The translations under genes and the position numbers were made by a program. Of a DNA stretch of 64,000 bases, positions 19,560-29,307 are shown piece by piece (within the stretch, counting starts at the first letter, position 1; each line of letters starts with the position of its first letter). The stretch lies in contig PEAM01000004.1 in NCBI GenBank assembly GCA_002753565.1, positions 102,631 through 166,630 of the forward strand, given 5' to 3'. The DNA comes from Magnetococcales bacterium. Its GTDB lineage: Bacteria > Pseudomonadota > Magnetococcia > Magnetococcales > JADFYX01. The notes under the pieces are model-generated. The model was not told the DNA's origin, did no database searches, and worked only from the letters and a program-made list of their open reading frames with translations.

Positions 19560-20717
19560 TTACCAGCCAATATAAAGGCGACCCGAATCAAGCAAATTGT
19601 TGAAAATACCACCGGCTGGAACCGTTGTTCCGGCAACGGCTGGACGACTGAGAATCTCTTTATCTCCCAGTTTTACCACTATTTTTCCAACCTCTTGCCC
19701 AGCCTGTATGGGAGCGATCAATGGCTCGTTAAACAGCAGTCCCACATCCAAAGAGCCTCGCTCTTTACGCGGAACCGTCACCGTCAACGACTCTTTGACA
19801 ACAACGTCAATATGATCCTGCTCACCCTTCCAGATTCGCAAAGTACGAACCACCGCATTGGCATTAAAAAGCCGGACTGTCTCAAACATACGGTTGCCAT
19901 AACGCAACAGCCGAAGCGCCTCCTCTTCCCGAATCTTACGCCCTTTGGTTCCCATAATAACCGCAGAGAGCCGCTGCCCCTCTTTTTCATTGGTGGCAAC
20001 CAGACAATAGCCGGCCGCTTTGGTATGTCCGGTTTTCAGTCCGGTTATGGAGGGGTCTCGCCACAACAGTCGATTACGGTTGTACTGACGTATACCATTG
20101 AAGGTATACTGTTTTTCCTTAACAAAATGGCTGTACTGAGGAAAGTTTCTCATGATGGCGGCAGAGAGGAGGAACATATCCATTGCCGTGGTGTAGTGGT
20201 CGGAATGGGGCATGCCGGTCGGGTTGGCAAAGTGGGTACCAATCATCCCCAACTCTCTGGCTTTGTTGTTCATCATCTCCGCAAAACCGGCCTCGGATCC
20301 GCCCAAAAACTCGGCAACCACCAAACAGGCATCATTGCCACTCTGGACAGCAATGCCACGGATCAGATCTTCAACCCGAACCTGATCGTTAACCCGAACA
20401 AAGGTTTTGGAGCCACCCATCCGCCAAGCCTTCTCCGAAACCGGCAGTCGTGCGTCCAGCTTGAGGTCGCCATTGGCCAACGCCTCATAGACCAGATAAA
20501 GGGTCATTATCTTGGTCAGGGAGGCCGGCTCAACCTGGAGGTCACCCCCTTGGTTAAAGAGAATCTCTCCTGAGTCAATATCACCTAGAATCGCTGCAGT
20601 ACCGCGAACAGTGAAAGTAGAGTTTGATCCTGCCGCTTCAAGCCCAACAGTCAAAAACAGACTGGAAGCCATAGCAAGAAAAAGAAATAACGTTTTTCTG
20701 ATCCATACAATTTTCAC
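19560..20717 (-). CDS. dacA: D-alanyl-D-alanine carboxypeptidase (PBP5/6, DacA type)
   Basis: 385 residues. A cleavable signal peptide (FLFLAMASSLFLTVGLEAAG) is followed by the S11 peptidase domain. The catalytic motifs are ASLTK (Ser66, Lys69), QSGND near residue 127 and LKTGHT near residue 227, then a C-terminal beta domain with VTVPRKERGSLDV. It trims the terminal D-Ala from peptidoglycan pentapeptides in the periplasm. The C-terminal amphipathic membrane helix usual in PBP5 is short or absent (ends LLDSGRLYIGW). The next genes upstream, rlpA and mltB, are also cell-wall enzymes on the same strand. Confidence 0.93.
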   Translation of the reverse strand: MKIVWIRKTLFLFLAMASSLFLTVGLEAAGSNSTFTVRGTAAILGDIDSGEILFNQGGDLQVEPASLTKIMTLYLVYEALANGDLKLDARLPVSEKAWRMGGSKTFVRVNDQVRVEDLIRGIAVQSGNDACLVVAEFLGGSEAGFAEMMNNKARELGMIGTHFANPTGMPHSDHYTTAMDMFLLSAAIMRNFPQYSHFVKEKQYTFNGIRQYNRNRLLWRDPSITGLKTGHTKAAGYCLVATNEKEGQRLSAVIMGTKGRKIREEEALRLLRYGNRMFETVRLFNANAVVRTLRIWKGEQDHIDVVVKESLTVTVPRKERGSLDVGLLFNEPLIAPIQAGQEVGKIVVKLGDKEILSRPAVAGTTVPAGGIFNNLLDSGRLYIGW

Positions 20718-20887
20718 GTTGGAAACAGTCCCTAATGGTTAAGAATAATAAAAAAAGCCCGATAGGATACTTTGCACCGTTTATCCCAATCCTTCAACGG
20801 TCTATATCCTAAAAAAGAGCATCAATCCGAAGATAGAATAAAAACTTTCCTCAAAATGGACACCCATTGCTCACCGTTCATCCCCTC

Positions 20888-21811
20888 TTATCTGAGTACC
20901 AGACGAGGTGTGATGACCCCCATCTTGACCAGTTTTTTCACGACGCCATCCGCCTTTTCAGGGGAGGAATAAGGGCCAACCAAGACCCGAAAGAAGGTAG
21001 CACCATTCACCTTTCGACTGACAATCCTTGCCCGACCCAACGACCCCGCCCTTTCTGACATTTTCTTGGCATTGGTAAAGGACTGAAAAGAGCCTGCCTG
21101 GATATACATACCCCCAGGTGACCACATCTCGCCGAGAGGCCACTTGGGCTTTTTAATGACTGTTTTTTTATGCAGAATCTTTTTTGGCCCCGGTTTGGCT
21201 ATCTGCTGGCTGGAAAGGGGCTTTGAGACCTTTTGAGAATAAGAGAAGGTTTTGCCTGGCTTTAACAGAGCAGGATTGTTTCTGGCCTGCTCTGTCAGAC
21301 GTTTCTGTTCGTCAGACGGCAGAGCTTCAACCTTCACCCTGACGGTCCCCTGGCGGAAAAATCCCAACACCTTGGCCGCCGCATAGGAGAGATCGATGAC
21401 CCGATCTCCCACAAAAGGGCCGCGATCGTTCACCCGCAAAACAATACTACGCCAGTTTTCCAGGTTGGTCACCCGGACCCAGGTAGGGAGGGGCAGGGTC
21501 TTATGGGCCGCAGAGAAAGCGTACATGTCATATCGCTCCCCATTGGCTGTAGGCCGATGGTGAAATTTTTTTCCATACCAGGAGGCGATCCCCTCCTCTA
21601 CAAACCCCTCTGAGGTAGCCAGCGGGTAGTAGGTTACCCCAAAAATCTCATAGGGCTTGCCGGTTTTTACATGCCCACCACCAATTGTTTTCGGTGGCGG
21701 CTTGGCAACTTGACTGCAGGCAGAAAAAAAAAGGCTGGCCACCAGCACCACCGCCCACCATCGCCCTTGCTCCGCTTTTTGCTCAAATCGACTCAACGTA
21801 TTGACTATCAA
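20888..21811 (-). CDS. rlpA: RlpA-like septal lytic transglycosylase lipoprotein with SPOR domain
   Basis: 307 residues. A lipoprotein signal with lipobox ending at Cys32 (SLFFSAC) leads to a double-psi beta-barrel domain with EEGIASWYGKKFHHRPTANG and VNDRGPFVGDRVIDLSYAAA. A basic linker follows, then a C-terminal SPOR domain (MYIQAGSFQSFTNAKKM to RVLVGPYSSPEKA). RlpA cleaves glycan strands lacking stem peptides at division sites. It lies 2 bp downstream of mltB, so the two murein hydrolases form an operon. Confidence 0.92.
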   Translation of the reverse strand: MIVNTLSRFEQKAEQGRWWAVVLVASLFFSACSQVAKPPPKTIGGGHVKTGKPYEIFGVTYYPLATSEGFVEEGIASWYGKKFHHRPTANGERYDMYAFSAAHKTLPLPTWVRVTNLENWRSIVLRVNDRGPFVGDRVIDLSYAAAKVLGFFRQGTVRVKVEALPSDEQKRLTEQARNNPALLKPGKTFSYSQKVSKPLSSQQIAKPGPKKILHKKTVIKKPKWPLGEMWSPGGMYIQAGSFQSFTNAKKMSERAGSLGRARIVSRKVNGATFFRVLVGPYSSPEKADGVVKKLVKMGVITPRLVLR

Positions 21812-21813
21812 TG

Positions 21814-22896
21814 TTACACCCGAATCTGCTCTGCCAACTCATGAACCACCATGGCAAATCGTGAGGATCGGTTCCATCGGGTAATCACCCGAAAATTGGT
21901 AAAAACCAAATGGTACCGAAGACCATTTTTCTCTTTCAGACGCACCAATCCCACCGACTGATTGGGGTCGGGAGGTGAGACCCCTTCCGGCAATTGAACC
22001 TGCTGAGCCTGCCACCAGTGCCACGGTTTCATCTTGTCCAACGAGGGGGAGACCAGGTTTTTGAGGTTGGGGGTTTGAACCGGAAGCAGTGTGTATCTCT
22101 CCCCGGCCTTCCAGCCATGGCCCGCCAAAAAAGAGGCGATAGAGGCCAGAACATCCACCGGCGTATGAAAAATATCCCGCCGACCATCACCGTCAAAATC
22201 CACTGCGTAGCGCCGCATGGTCTCGGGTATCATCTGCGCCTGTCCCATCGCCCCGGCATAGGAGCCTTTCAGGGTGTGAGGCGCAAATCCCTCTTCCTGG
22301 CAGAGCAACAGAAAGTGGCGTAACTGGGTCCGAAAAAAGCTGGCCCGTCTGGGGTAGCCGGTAGAGAGGGTAAACAGGGTGCGCAACACCGAAAACCCCC
22401 CGGTATTCTTACCATAGCTACTCTCAATACCCCACAAAGCCACCACCACTTCCGCCGGAACCTGATACTTCTCTTCCACAGCCTGGAGCGTCTTGGCATA
22501 GCGTTTAAGCCGATTTTTTCCGCCCTTTATCCTGTTTTCGCTGATAAAAAGTGTCCGATATTGGTTGTAGGGCTTTGCCTCGGCCTGATGGTTCATCCAT
22601 TTAACGACCCGTTTGTCCGGCTTAATCCTGGCAAGCAGGTCGTAGAGCCGGTCAGACTCAAACAGCCCCCTCTCCACCCAGGCCTGCAGCCAGGGGTGTT
22701 CGGAAAAAAAGCGTTGCCGGGAGGGGGCTTTGGATGCCGCAAAAACAGCCAAAGGGTGCGATAGCAGGGCCACCCCCATCATACCCTGCAGAAACAGTCG
22801 TCGCTGGGAAGGGGGCGAACGGAAACAGGGAAAAGAGTCTCGCCCTTGATCTGGAAAGGAAGCGGGTCCATCATTACGGTCGATGCCGTCACTCAT
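21814..22896 (-). CDS. mltB: MltB-type lytic murein transglycosylase, apparent Tat signal
   Basis: About 360 residues from the ATG at 22896; an upstream ATG at 22938 is possible. The N-terminus contains SQRRLFLQGMMGVALLSHPL, a twin-arginine motif before a hydrophobic stretch, so export by Tat is likely rather than the lipoprotein route of E. coli MltB. The catalytic glutamate lies in ALWGIESSYGKNTGGF, followed by GSYAGAMGQAQMIP and DFDGDGRRDI typical of the GH103 family. It cleaves peptidoglycan to 1,6-anhydromuramic products. Coupled to rlpA with a 2-bp gap. Confidence 0.9.
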   Translation of the reverse strand: MSDGIDRNDGPASFPDQGRDSFPCFRSPPSQRRLFLQGMMGVALLSHPLAVFAASKAPSRQRFFSEHPWLQAWVERGLFESDRLYDLLARIKPDKRVVKWMNHQAEAKPYNQYRTLFISENRIKGGKNRLKRYAKTLQAVEEKYQVPAEVVVALWGIESSYGKNTGGFSVLRTLFTLSTGYPRRASFFRTQLRHFLLLCQEEGFAPHTLKGSYAGAMGQAQMIPETMRRYAVDFDGDGRRDIFHTPVDVLASIASFLAGHGWKAGERYTLLPVQTPNLKNLVSPSLDKMKPWHWWQAQQVQLPEGVSPPDPNQSVGLVRLKEKNGLRYHLVFTNFRVITRWNRSSRFAMVVHELAEQIRV

Positions 22897-23083
22897 CACG
22901 CAGGCCTTTTTAGTGTTGCCGGGTCTGGTCGTGATCACCAGAGGGCCACCTTGCTATAGGTTGATTAAGTTTCAAAACCGCTATTCTAACCGTATTTTCC
23001 CACTGCTCCAAGGATGGGATAAAAAAAAAGAGTGAATGGTATGATCACACCCCCTTTTATTGTTGTTGTTTCAGGTCGAAATC

Positions 23084-24877
23084 ATGGGTAAAACCGGCTC
23101 CTGGATGGTCAAGCTCCGCCATCTGCTTCCCTTCTATCGTCAACACGCTCTCTCTTTCGGCATCGGGTTTTTGCTTCTGGCCGCCACCGCCCTCACCACA
23201 GCCGCCATCCCCTATGTCATGAAGCTGGCTATCGATACCCTCACCCAACCGGTTGGCCAACAGGAGCTGGGCTATCTCACTCTGACTCTTATTGGCCTGG
23301 CCCTGCTCAATGCGGTCACCCGTGTGAAGGCCCGAACCCATATTTTTGGCATTGGTCGTCGGGTGGAGTACGAACTACGCAAACAGTATCATGGTAAACT
23401 GCTGGAGTTGGATACCCCTTTTTTCAATAAGGAGCGAACCGGCGATCTGGTGGCACGAGGAAACAACGATATTCTGGCTGTTCGCATGTTTATCGGCCCC
23501 GGTTTTCTGCAAATTTCCAACACCGCCATGGCCTACGCCGTCACCCTCCCCATCATGATCGGCCTGGACCCCTTGCTCACCCTGCTGATCATGGCCCCTT
23601 TTCCCATTGCCCTGATTGCCGCCCGCTATCTGACCCGGATTCTCTATCGCCTCAGCCGCCGGGTTGCCGATCGCTTCGGCGAACTCTCCAGCTTTGTTCA
23701 AGAGACCATTGCCGGGGTTGCCGTCATTCGCGCCCATGCCAGAGAAGAGAGTTGGCGGCAGCGGTTCCAAACCGAGTCTCAAACCCTCTATCAAGCCCAT
23801 CTGGACCACACCCGACTCCAGAGTCTGTTCTCCCCTCTGGTTATCCTCAGCGGGGGGGCCGGCAGTTGGATTTTGCTCTATTATGGTGGCAAGCATGTGG
23901 CTGCAGGCACCTTGACCGTAGGCGATTTTGTCGCTTTTTCCGGCTATCTGGCTGCTCTGGTCTGGCCGACCGTTGGCTTGGGGTGGATTTTAACCGTTCT
24001 TCAGCGTGGCTTGGCAGCACTGGAGCGGATAGGCCGTATTCTGGACACAGCCCCCTTTCTCCCCCCTGCTCTCTACCAATCGGTTGCCGAGGCGCCCTGC
24101 CCACGGGGAGAGGGGGCCATCCACATTCGCCACCTCTCCTTTGCGTTTGAAGAGCAAGGCAGCCCTAAAAAGGTGCTGTCCGACATTACCATGGAGATTC
24201 CTGCCGGCTCCTTTATTGGTCTGGTCGGGCGGGTTGGTTCCGGAAAATCGGTCCTGCTCAACTGCCTCGCCCGCCTCTACCCCATCCCAAAGGGGACCAT
24301 CACCCTGGATGGTCGGGATCTGATGGAGATACCGGAGTCACAACTCCGCCAAACCCTGATCATGGCCCCACAAGAGAGTTTTCTCTTCTCGGCAACCATT
24401 CAAGAGAACATACAGCTTGGGGCCAGGGGTGAGCTGAGCGAAGAGCGGGCCTGGCATGTGGCTCAACAGGCGGTGTTCGATAAGGAGATCGAGACCTTCC
24501 CCAAGCAGTTGCAGACCCTGGTTGGGGAACGGGGGATTACCCTCTCTGGCGGGCAGAGACAGAGAGCGGCCCTGGCAAGAGCCTTGGCGGCGGACCCGGT
24601 TGTTTTACTGCTGGATGACATTTTTTCCAGTGTCGATGCCCATACCGAAGCACGTATTCTCGACAACCTTCGTGATGTCGCCAAAGGGAGGACCATCGTC
24701 ATGGTCTGCCATCGGGTAGCCGCCCTGCACAATGCCGACCACATCTATCTGCTGGATGAGGGAGAGATTAAAGCTCAGGGGAGCCACCAACAACTGTTAG
24801 AAAACAGCTCCCTTTATCAAAATCTTCACAGCCATATGGCCAAGGAAGAGGCACTGGAAGCGCTGCAAGCAGGTTAA
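23084..24877 (+). CDS. mdlA: ABC exporter half-transporter, MdlA-like
   Basis: About 597 residues starting at ATG 23084 (MGKTGSWMVKLRHLLPFYRQH). An N-terminal six-helix exporter domain is followed by an ATPase domain with Walker A GRVGSGKS, signature TLSGGQRQR, Walker B VLLLDD and H-loop MVCHR. The catalytic Glu after Walker B is Asp (LLLDDIFSSVD), the pattern of the degenerate partner in MdlA-type heterodimers. The mdlB-like gene follows 41 bp later. Substrate unknown; related pairs export lipids, drugs or peptides. Confidence 0.85.
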   Translation: MGKTGSWMVKLRHLLPFYRQHALSFGIGFLLLAATALTTAAIPYVMKLAIDTLTQPVGQQELGYLTLTLIGLALLNAVTRVKARTHIFGIGRRVEYELRKQYHGKLLELDTPFFNKERTGDLVARGNNDILAVRMFIGPGFLQISNTAMAYAVTLPIMIGLDPLLTLLIMAPFPIALIAARYLTRILYRLSRRVADRFGELSSFVQETIAGVAVIRAHAREESWRQRFQTESQTLYQAHLDHTRLQSLFSPLVILSGGAGSWILLYYGGKHVAAGTLTVGDFVAFSGYLAALVWPTVGLGWILTVLQRGLAALERIGRILDTAPFLPPALYQSVAEAPCPRGEGAIHIRHLSFAFEEQGSPKKVLSDITMEIPAGSFIGLVGRVGSGKSVLLNCLARLYPIPKGTITLDGRDLMEIPESQLRQTLIMAPQESFLFSATIQENIQLGARGELSEERAWHVAQQAVFDKEIETFPKQLQTLVGERGITLSGGQRQRAALARALAADPVVLLLDDIFSSVDAHTEARILDNLRDVAKGRTIVMVCHRVAALHNADHIYLLDEGEIKAQGSHQQLLENSSLYQNLHSHMAKEEALEALQAG

Positions 24878-24918
24878 CCAAGAGTCAGAGACCCACAACC
24901 GTAAGGATAGCCCCAACC

Positions 24919-26727
24919 ATGATGCCCGCTGTGATGGCCGATACTGAAGAGACCCAATATGGCCGTTTTTTGGATATTGGCCTCTTTAGCCGTTTTTTAT
25001 CCTATACCAAACCCTATAAGGGGTGGATCACCCTCGCCCTGCTGCTGCTCCCCCTTACCACCCTGGCCCAGATGGCTCAACCCCTTCTGATCAAGGAGGC
25101 GGTAGACCAAAATCTCCTCTCTGGCGAACTGGATGGCTTTGGCACCTTGGCCCTCTATTTTGCCGGGCTGGTGGGGGTCCAGTTTTTTACCGGCTATCTC
25201 CAATCCCTGATCAATGCCCTGCTGGGACAACGGGTGGTGCGGGATATCCGCCAGGATCTTTTTGCCAAACTCACCACCATGGATGCCCAATATTTTGCCA
25301 CCCACGCCAGCGGACGACTCACCAACCGCATCACCAACGATACTGAGGCGGTCAGCAACATGGTCAGCTCGGGGCTGGTCAATCTGATCGGTGACGTACT
25401 GCTGCTGATTGGCATTGCCATCAGCATGGTTCTTCTCTCACCAAAGCTTTCGTTAATATCTCTTATCTGTATGCCAATCATCCTCTACGGAACCATTCTG
25501 ATCACCCGAAAAATGCGCATTGTCCAGCGAAAGGGGCGGGTTATTCAGGCCAATATGGCGGGCCATCTGACCGAGCAGGTCGAGGGGCAGGAGGTGTTGC
25601 GCCTCTTCCATTGTCAGAGTCGCAACCGGGCGGTCTTTGACAAAATGAACTGGGACTACTACCAGACCGTCCTCAAAAGCAACTTTTTAGAGGCGTTTCA
25701 GTTCAGCTTTATCGAAACAGCTTCGGTGATAGTGGTGGCGCTGCTGTTTTGGTATGGTGCGGGTCTTTCCGCTGATGATGGCGTCACCATTGGTGTCATG
25801 GTGGCCTTTATCGACTATCTGCGCCGTATCTTTTTCCCCATTCGCGATCTATCGGGAAAATATACCACCATGCAGGCCGCCATGACCGCCCTGGAGAGAA
25901 TCTTCCACCTGCTGGATACACCCGCTGCCATTCACTCTCCCGAACAACCTCAGGAGAGTGGTGTTACCCAGGGGAAAATCCATTTCAAAAATCTCTACTT
26001 CGATTATGGCAAGGGACCGGTTCTGCGAGGGATCAACTGTCACATTGCTGCCGGAGAGCGGGTCGCGGTTGTCGGGCCGACAGGTGCCGGAAAGAGCAGT
26101 CTGATCAAACTGCTCAATCGAACCTATGACCCCAAACAGGGCACCCTTGAAATAGACGGTATTTCCGTCGACCGCTACCCACTGGAGAGGTTGCGGCAGA
26201 TGGTGGGAATGGTCCAACAGGAGACCTTTTTGTTTGCCGGCACCCTTCTGGAGAACATTCGCCTCCACCATACCCACATCAGCCGGGAGGAGGCCATCCA
26301 GGCGGCTCGGGAGACAGGGGCCGCTCTCTTTATCGAAAAACTGCCCGGAGGCTACGATGCCCTGCTGACAGAAAGAGGGGCCAATCTCTCTGCCGGAGAG
26401 AGGCAGCTACTTGGCATTACACGGGTTTTTGCCTTTAAACCCAAGATATTGGTCATGGATGAAGCCACCAGTTCGGTGGATACCATCAGCGAAGGGTTGA
26501 TTCAGGATGCGCTGGAACGGTTGCTTAAAGGTCGAACGGCCCTCATAATCGCCCACCGACTCAGCACTATTTTACACGCAGACCGAATCCTGGTCTTTGC
26601 CCACGGCACCATTGTCGAAGAGGGCGACCACGCCTCGCTGATGGCCAAAGGAGGGCTTTATGCCAAACTCTATGATCTGCAGTTTCAACAGCAGAATCAG
26701 GAGAGTCATCAGACGACGGCAGCCTGA
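24919..26727 (+). CDS. mdlB: ABC exporter half-transporter, MdlB-like
   Basis: 602 residues. An exporter membrane domain (six helices, residues about 25-330) precedes an ATPase domain with Walker A GPTGAGKSS, signature NLSAGERQLL (degenerate LSGGQ), Walker B ILVMDEATSSVD with the catalytic Glu, and H-loop IIAHRLSTIL. It supplies the active Walker B while the upstream protein supplies the canonical LSGGQ, so one competent ATP site is expected in the heterodimer (inference from family behaviour). The first ATG has a plausible ribosome site AAGGA 13 bp upstream; a second Met at residue 2 or 6 is possible. Confidence 0.85.
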   Translation: MMPAVMADTEETQYGRFLDIGLFSRFLSYTKPYKGWITLALLLLPLTTLAQMAQPLLIKEAVDQNLLSGELDGFGTLALYFAGLVGVQFFTGYLQSLINALLGQRVVRDIRQDLFAKLTTMDAQYFATHASGRLTNRITNDTEAVSNMVSSGLVNLIGDVLLLIGIAISMVLLSPKLSLISLICMPIILYGTILITRKMRIVQRKGRVIQANMAGHLTEQVEGQEVLRLFHCQSRNRAVFDKMNWDYYQTVLKSNFLEAFQFSFIETASVIVVALLFWYGAGLSADDGVTIGVMVAFIDYLRRIFFPIRDLSGKYTTMQAAMTALERIFHLLDTPAAIHSPEQPQESGVTQGKIHFKNLYFDYGKGPVLRGINCHIAAGERVAVVGPTGAGKSSLIKLLNRTYDPKQGTLEIDGISVDRYPLERLRQMVGMVQQETFLFAGTLLENIRLHHTHISREEAIQAARETGAALFIEKLPGGYDALLTERGANLSAGERQLLGITRVFAFKPKILVMDEATSSVDTISEGLIQDALERLLKGRTALIIAHRLSTILHADRILVFAHGTIVEEGDHASLMAKGGLYAKLYDLQFQQQNQESHQTTAA

Positions 26728-26742
26728 GAGCTTGCAAAATAG

Positions 26743-26787
26743 AGAGATTTCAAACCAAATGTGTACAAAACGATTGCGGATGGGTCT
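26743..26787 (+). repeat. Dispersed 45-bp repeat, copy 1
   Basis: Identical over 45 bp, in opposite orientation, to 35026-35070, and partly similar for about 10 bp beyond. It lies 16 bp after the mdlB stop. Followed by the inverted repeats at 26786-26811 and 26817-26831. Confidence 0.9.
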
Positions 26788-26811
26788 GGGAAGGCATGAA
26801 TGCCTTCCCAG
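26786..26811. terminator. Palindromic hairpin downstream of mdlB
   Basis: Perfect 12-bp arms (CTGGGAAGGCAT and its complement) separated by 2 bp. A second dyad TTGGGCG/CGCCCAA follows within 10 bp, and a run of Ts comes about 45 bp later (GACTTTGCTTTTTTT). Together they could end the mdlAB transcript; they could also be part of a REP-like mobile repeat. Confidence 0.5.
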
Positions 26812-26969
26812 CGGGTTTGGGCGGCGCCCAAGGCCCTAAGCCTTTGACTTTGCTTTTTTTAACTTTAAAAGCGTGGGGGGTTGGGGGCCTGCAGGGCCTC
26901 CCAAGGTGTTGACTTTGCCTTTAACCGTTGTCCAAATTTGGTTTTAATTGATTATAAAGGAGAACAGAG

Positions 26970-27161
26970 ATGAAATGGCGCCGTGAAAAACCCAAAGAGC
27001 CGGGCTGGTACTGGTGGCAACCGGTCACCAACTATGCCGAGGTGGTACTCATTAAACAGGGGTTTGTCTACGAGGTAGGCAAAGAGAAGGGCAAACAGCT
27101 GGGCACCTGTGCCGGGCAGTGGTATGGCCCCCTGCCCACCCCAAACATGAAGCTGGGATAG
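26970..27161 (+). CDS. Small Trp-rich hypothetical protein
   Basis: 63 residues with an excellent ribosome site (AAGGAG, 9 bp upstream). The sequence has a GWYWW core near residue 12 and ends in QWYGPLPTP. This Pro-Gly-Trp-Tyr-Trp ... Trp-x-Gly-Pro pattern is seen in small phage-type proteins of unknown function. No membrane segment or signal peptide. The upstream 240 bp hold repeats rather than genes, and the gene stands alone and convergent with rlmD. Confidence 0.6.
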   Translation: MKWRREKPKEPGWYWWQPVTNYAEVVLIKQGFVYEVGKEKGKQLGTCAGQWYGPLPTPNMKLG

Positions 27162-27183
27162 AGCCTGCTCTCCCCCTCACTCC

Positions 27184-28488
27184 CTACCCCTGCAGCTTAA
27201 ACACCCCGACCACCTCTACATGGCGGGTCTGGGGGAACAGATCCACCCCAGAGGCCGACTGCAGGGTGAGGCCCGCCCTGTGCAGCAGCCCGGCATCCCG
27301 TGCAAAGGTGGCGGGATCACAGGAGACATAGACCACTTTGGCTGGAGGTTTATCCCCCAGTTTTTTGACCAGATCCATCGCCCCGTTGCGGGGTGGGTCC
27401 AACAGAACCCAATCCGCCTTGGGAAGGGTGTCCAGTCGGGCCAGCCCCTCTTGATTGAACAGATCGGCCCGAATAGGGGTGATATTCTCCCGTTGATGAC
27501 GACGACCATTCCCCCGCAGCCTATCCAGCGCCGATGGGACACTCTCCACCCCAACCACCTTGTCAAAATAGCCTGTAAGGGGCAGGGTAAAATTACCCAC
27601 GCCACAAAAAAGATCCCAGGCCACCCCTCCCTTTGATGATTCGGTTCGGTCGGTAGCGGCCAGCACCTTCTCCACCAACAGTCGATTACCCGCCCCATTG
27701 ACCTGGATAAAATCCCCCGGCTTAAAGCTCAGAGTGAGTCCCGCCACCTGATAGGTTAAGGGGGCCTCCCGGCTGACACAGCTCAAGCGACTTTTTTTAC
27801 CCTGCTGCAGCCAGATCTGGTCAATCTGGTTCTCTTGCCCAAAAGCGAGCAGTCGATCCCGGTCTTCGGTAGAAAGCGGACGGAGAGTATGAACCACCAG
27901 ACCAACCCCCTCATCACCCACCACCCCATCCACCTCGGGAATACGCCCCTTACCAGACAAAGTAGCGATCAAGGTACGCAAGGGTTGAATCAACCCTTCC
28001 AGACGGGGATCGAGAACAGGGCAGCCGGGAAGGTCCACCACCCGGTGGCTTGCCGCCGAAAAAAAACCGACCAACACCCCACGCTTGACTACCCGCACCT
28101 TAAAACCGGCCCGGCGACGATAGCCGCTGTCTGAGGAGGGTTGGGCCAAGGTCTCATCCACCTTCACCGAGTCGATCTTACCGATGCGCTGCAGCGACTC
28201 TTGAATAAAGCCCCGCTTGATTTCTGACTGGTCAGAAGAGGAAATATGCCGGAGCTGACAACCGCCACACTGACCATAGACCGGGCACCCCGGATCGATT
28301 CGACTCTCTCCCGCCGAGAGGATCTCGAGAATAGTGGCCTGGCTATGGTTCTTGCTTTTTTTTTCCACCGAAACCCGCAACTGGTCTCCGGGGGCGGCAA
28401 AGGGGACAAAAACGGCTTTGCCTTCCGAAAAACCCAGCCCCATGCCACCCGGCACGATCTTGTCGATGGTTAGTGTCAGCTCTTCCAT
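27184..28488 (-). CDS. rlmD: RlmD-type 23S rRNA (uracil-5-)-methyltransferase
   Basis: 434 residues. An N-terminal TRAM domain (residues about 1-58) precedes a [4Fe-4S] cluster motif CPVYGQCGGC (about residues 68-78) with a fourth Cys in LPGCPVL. The SAM domain has DLFCGVGNFTLPL and LLDPPRNGA, and the catalytic Cys is in YVSCDPATFARD near residue 387. It forms m5U in rRNA (position 1939 in E. coli). RlmC and other TrmA-family enzymes are alternatives, but the cluster and length fit RlmD. Confidence 0.88.
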   Translation of the reverse strand: MEELTLTIDKIVPGGMGLGFSEGKAVFVPFAAPGDQLRVSVEKKSKNHSQATILEILSAGESRIDPGCPVYGQCGGCQLRHISSSDQSEIKRGFIQESLQRIGKIDSVKVDETLAQPSSDSGYRRRAGFKVRVVKRGVLVGFFSAASHRVVDLPGCPVLDPRLEGLIQPLRTLIATLSGKGRIPEVDGVVGDEGVGLVVHTLRPLSTEDRDRLLAFGQENQIDQIWLQQGKKSRLSCVSREAPLTYQVAGLTLSFKPGDFIQVNGAGNRLLVEKVLAATDRTESSKGGVAWDLFCGVGNFTLPLTGYFDKVVGVESVPSALDRLRGNGRRHQRENITPIRADLFNQEGLARLDTLPKADWVLLDPPRNGAMDLVKKLGDKPPAKVVYVSCDPATFARDAGLLHRAGLTLQSASGVDLFPQTRHVEVVGVFKLQG

Positions 28489-28554
28489 GAGATAGTTTGA
28501 TCCTGCTAAAGGTTGGGGGTCTCCCCCGGCATGTCCATGTCATTCAAACGGATT

Positions 28555-29271
28555 TTAAAGCGGGTGAATCTCTACCCGTCTATTTTTATGGCGTTTTTCT
28601 TGTGTGCTGTTATCGGTCTGAGGTCGCCGCATGCCAAACCCGACGCCCCGCATCCGCCCCATGGGGACGCCCCTCTCTTCAAAATAGCGTAACACAGCCT
28701 GGGCACGCCTTCGGGAAAGGTCTTCATTCAATGTTTCCGGGCCGATATTATCGGTATGACCCCACAACGCTACCCGCATATCGGGGTTGGCAAGGAGGAT
28801 ATCCAAAACCCGGTCCAACTCAGCAAAAGAGTCAGGGAGAATGTTGGCCTTGGCAAAGTTAAAATGGATTTGGCCCAGCACCCAACACCCCTGGCTGTTG
28901 ACCGGCACGCCAGAGGGGGTATTCAAACAGAGATCAACCCCATTAGAAACCCCATCGCCGTCACTATCATCAGACGGCAGAGCGTCGGCTACCACATCAT
29001 AAGTATCCGTGTCCAGCGGTTTGGGAACCATGGGATCATCCGCACCCAACGCCTCTGCATCCAACCGGTCGGGCAGGTTAACAATGGGGTCGGCCGGGGA
29101 GAAAAAATATTGGGTACCCACATGACCAAGAGATCCACCTCCCTGATGAGGATGCCACTGAACCCAACCCTTATGGCTCCACCTCCCCTCCTCACTGGCC
29201 TGCACCCCCGAAAAACCGGACAGCAACAGCAGCAGACAGGCCCAAAAAATAGCGATGCTCTCTCTCTTCAT
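28555..29271 (-). CDS. OmpA-family outer-membrane/peptidoglycan-associated protein
   Basis: 238 residues. A signal peptide (IFWACLLLLLSGFSGVQA) is followed by a short unique region with a thrombospondin type 3-like calcium segment DSDGDGVSNGVDLC. The C-terminal OmpA domain (HFNFAKANILPDSFAELDRV, WGHTDNIGPETLNEDLSRRRAQAV, NRRVEI) binds peptidoglycan. There is no beta-barrel, so it is probably a periplasmic or lipid-free anchor protein. The following LEA-like lipoprotein runs the same way but is a separate unit by spacing. Confidence 0.85.
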   Translation of the reverse strand: MKRESIAIFWACLLLLLSGFSGVQASEEGRWSHKGWVQWHPHQGGGSLGHVGTQYFFSPADPIVNLPDRLDAEALGADDPMVPKPLDTDTYDVVADALPSDDSDGDGVSNGVDLCLNTPSGVPVNSQGCWVLGQIHFNFAKANILPDSFAELDRVLDILLANPDMRVALWGHTDNIGPETLNEDLSRRRAQAVLRYFEERGVPMGRMRGVGFGMRRPQTDNSTQEKRHKNRRVEIHPL

Positions 29272-29307
29272 TAGCTCACTTGCCTATTCTGACGGCAACC
29301 CTCCACC

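Noticed and set aside
19494..20573. 359-codon frame antisense to dacA
   Set aside because: Overlaps the whole catalytic domain of dacA and has no recognisable domain.
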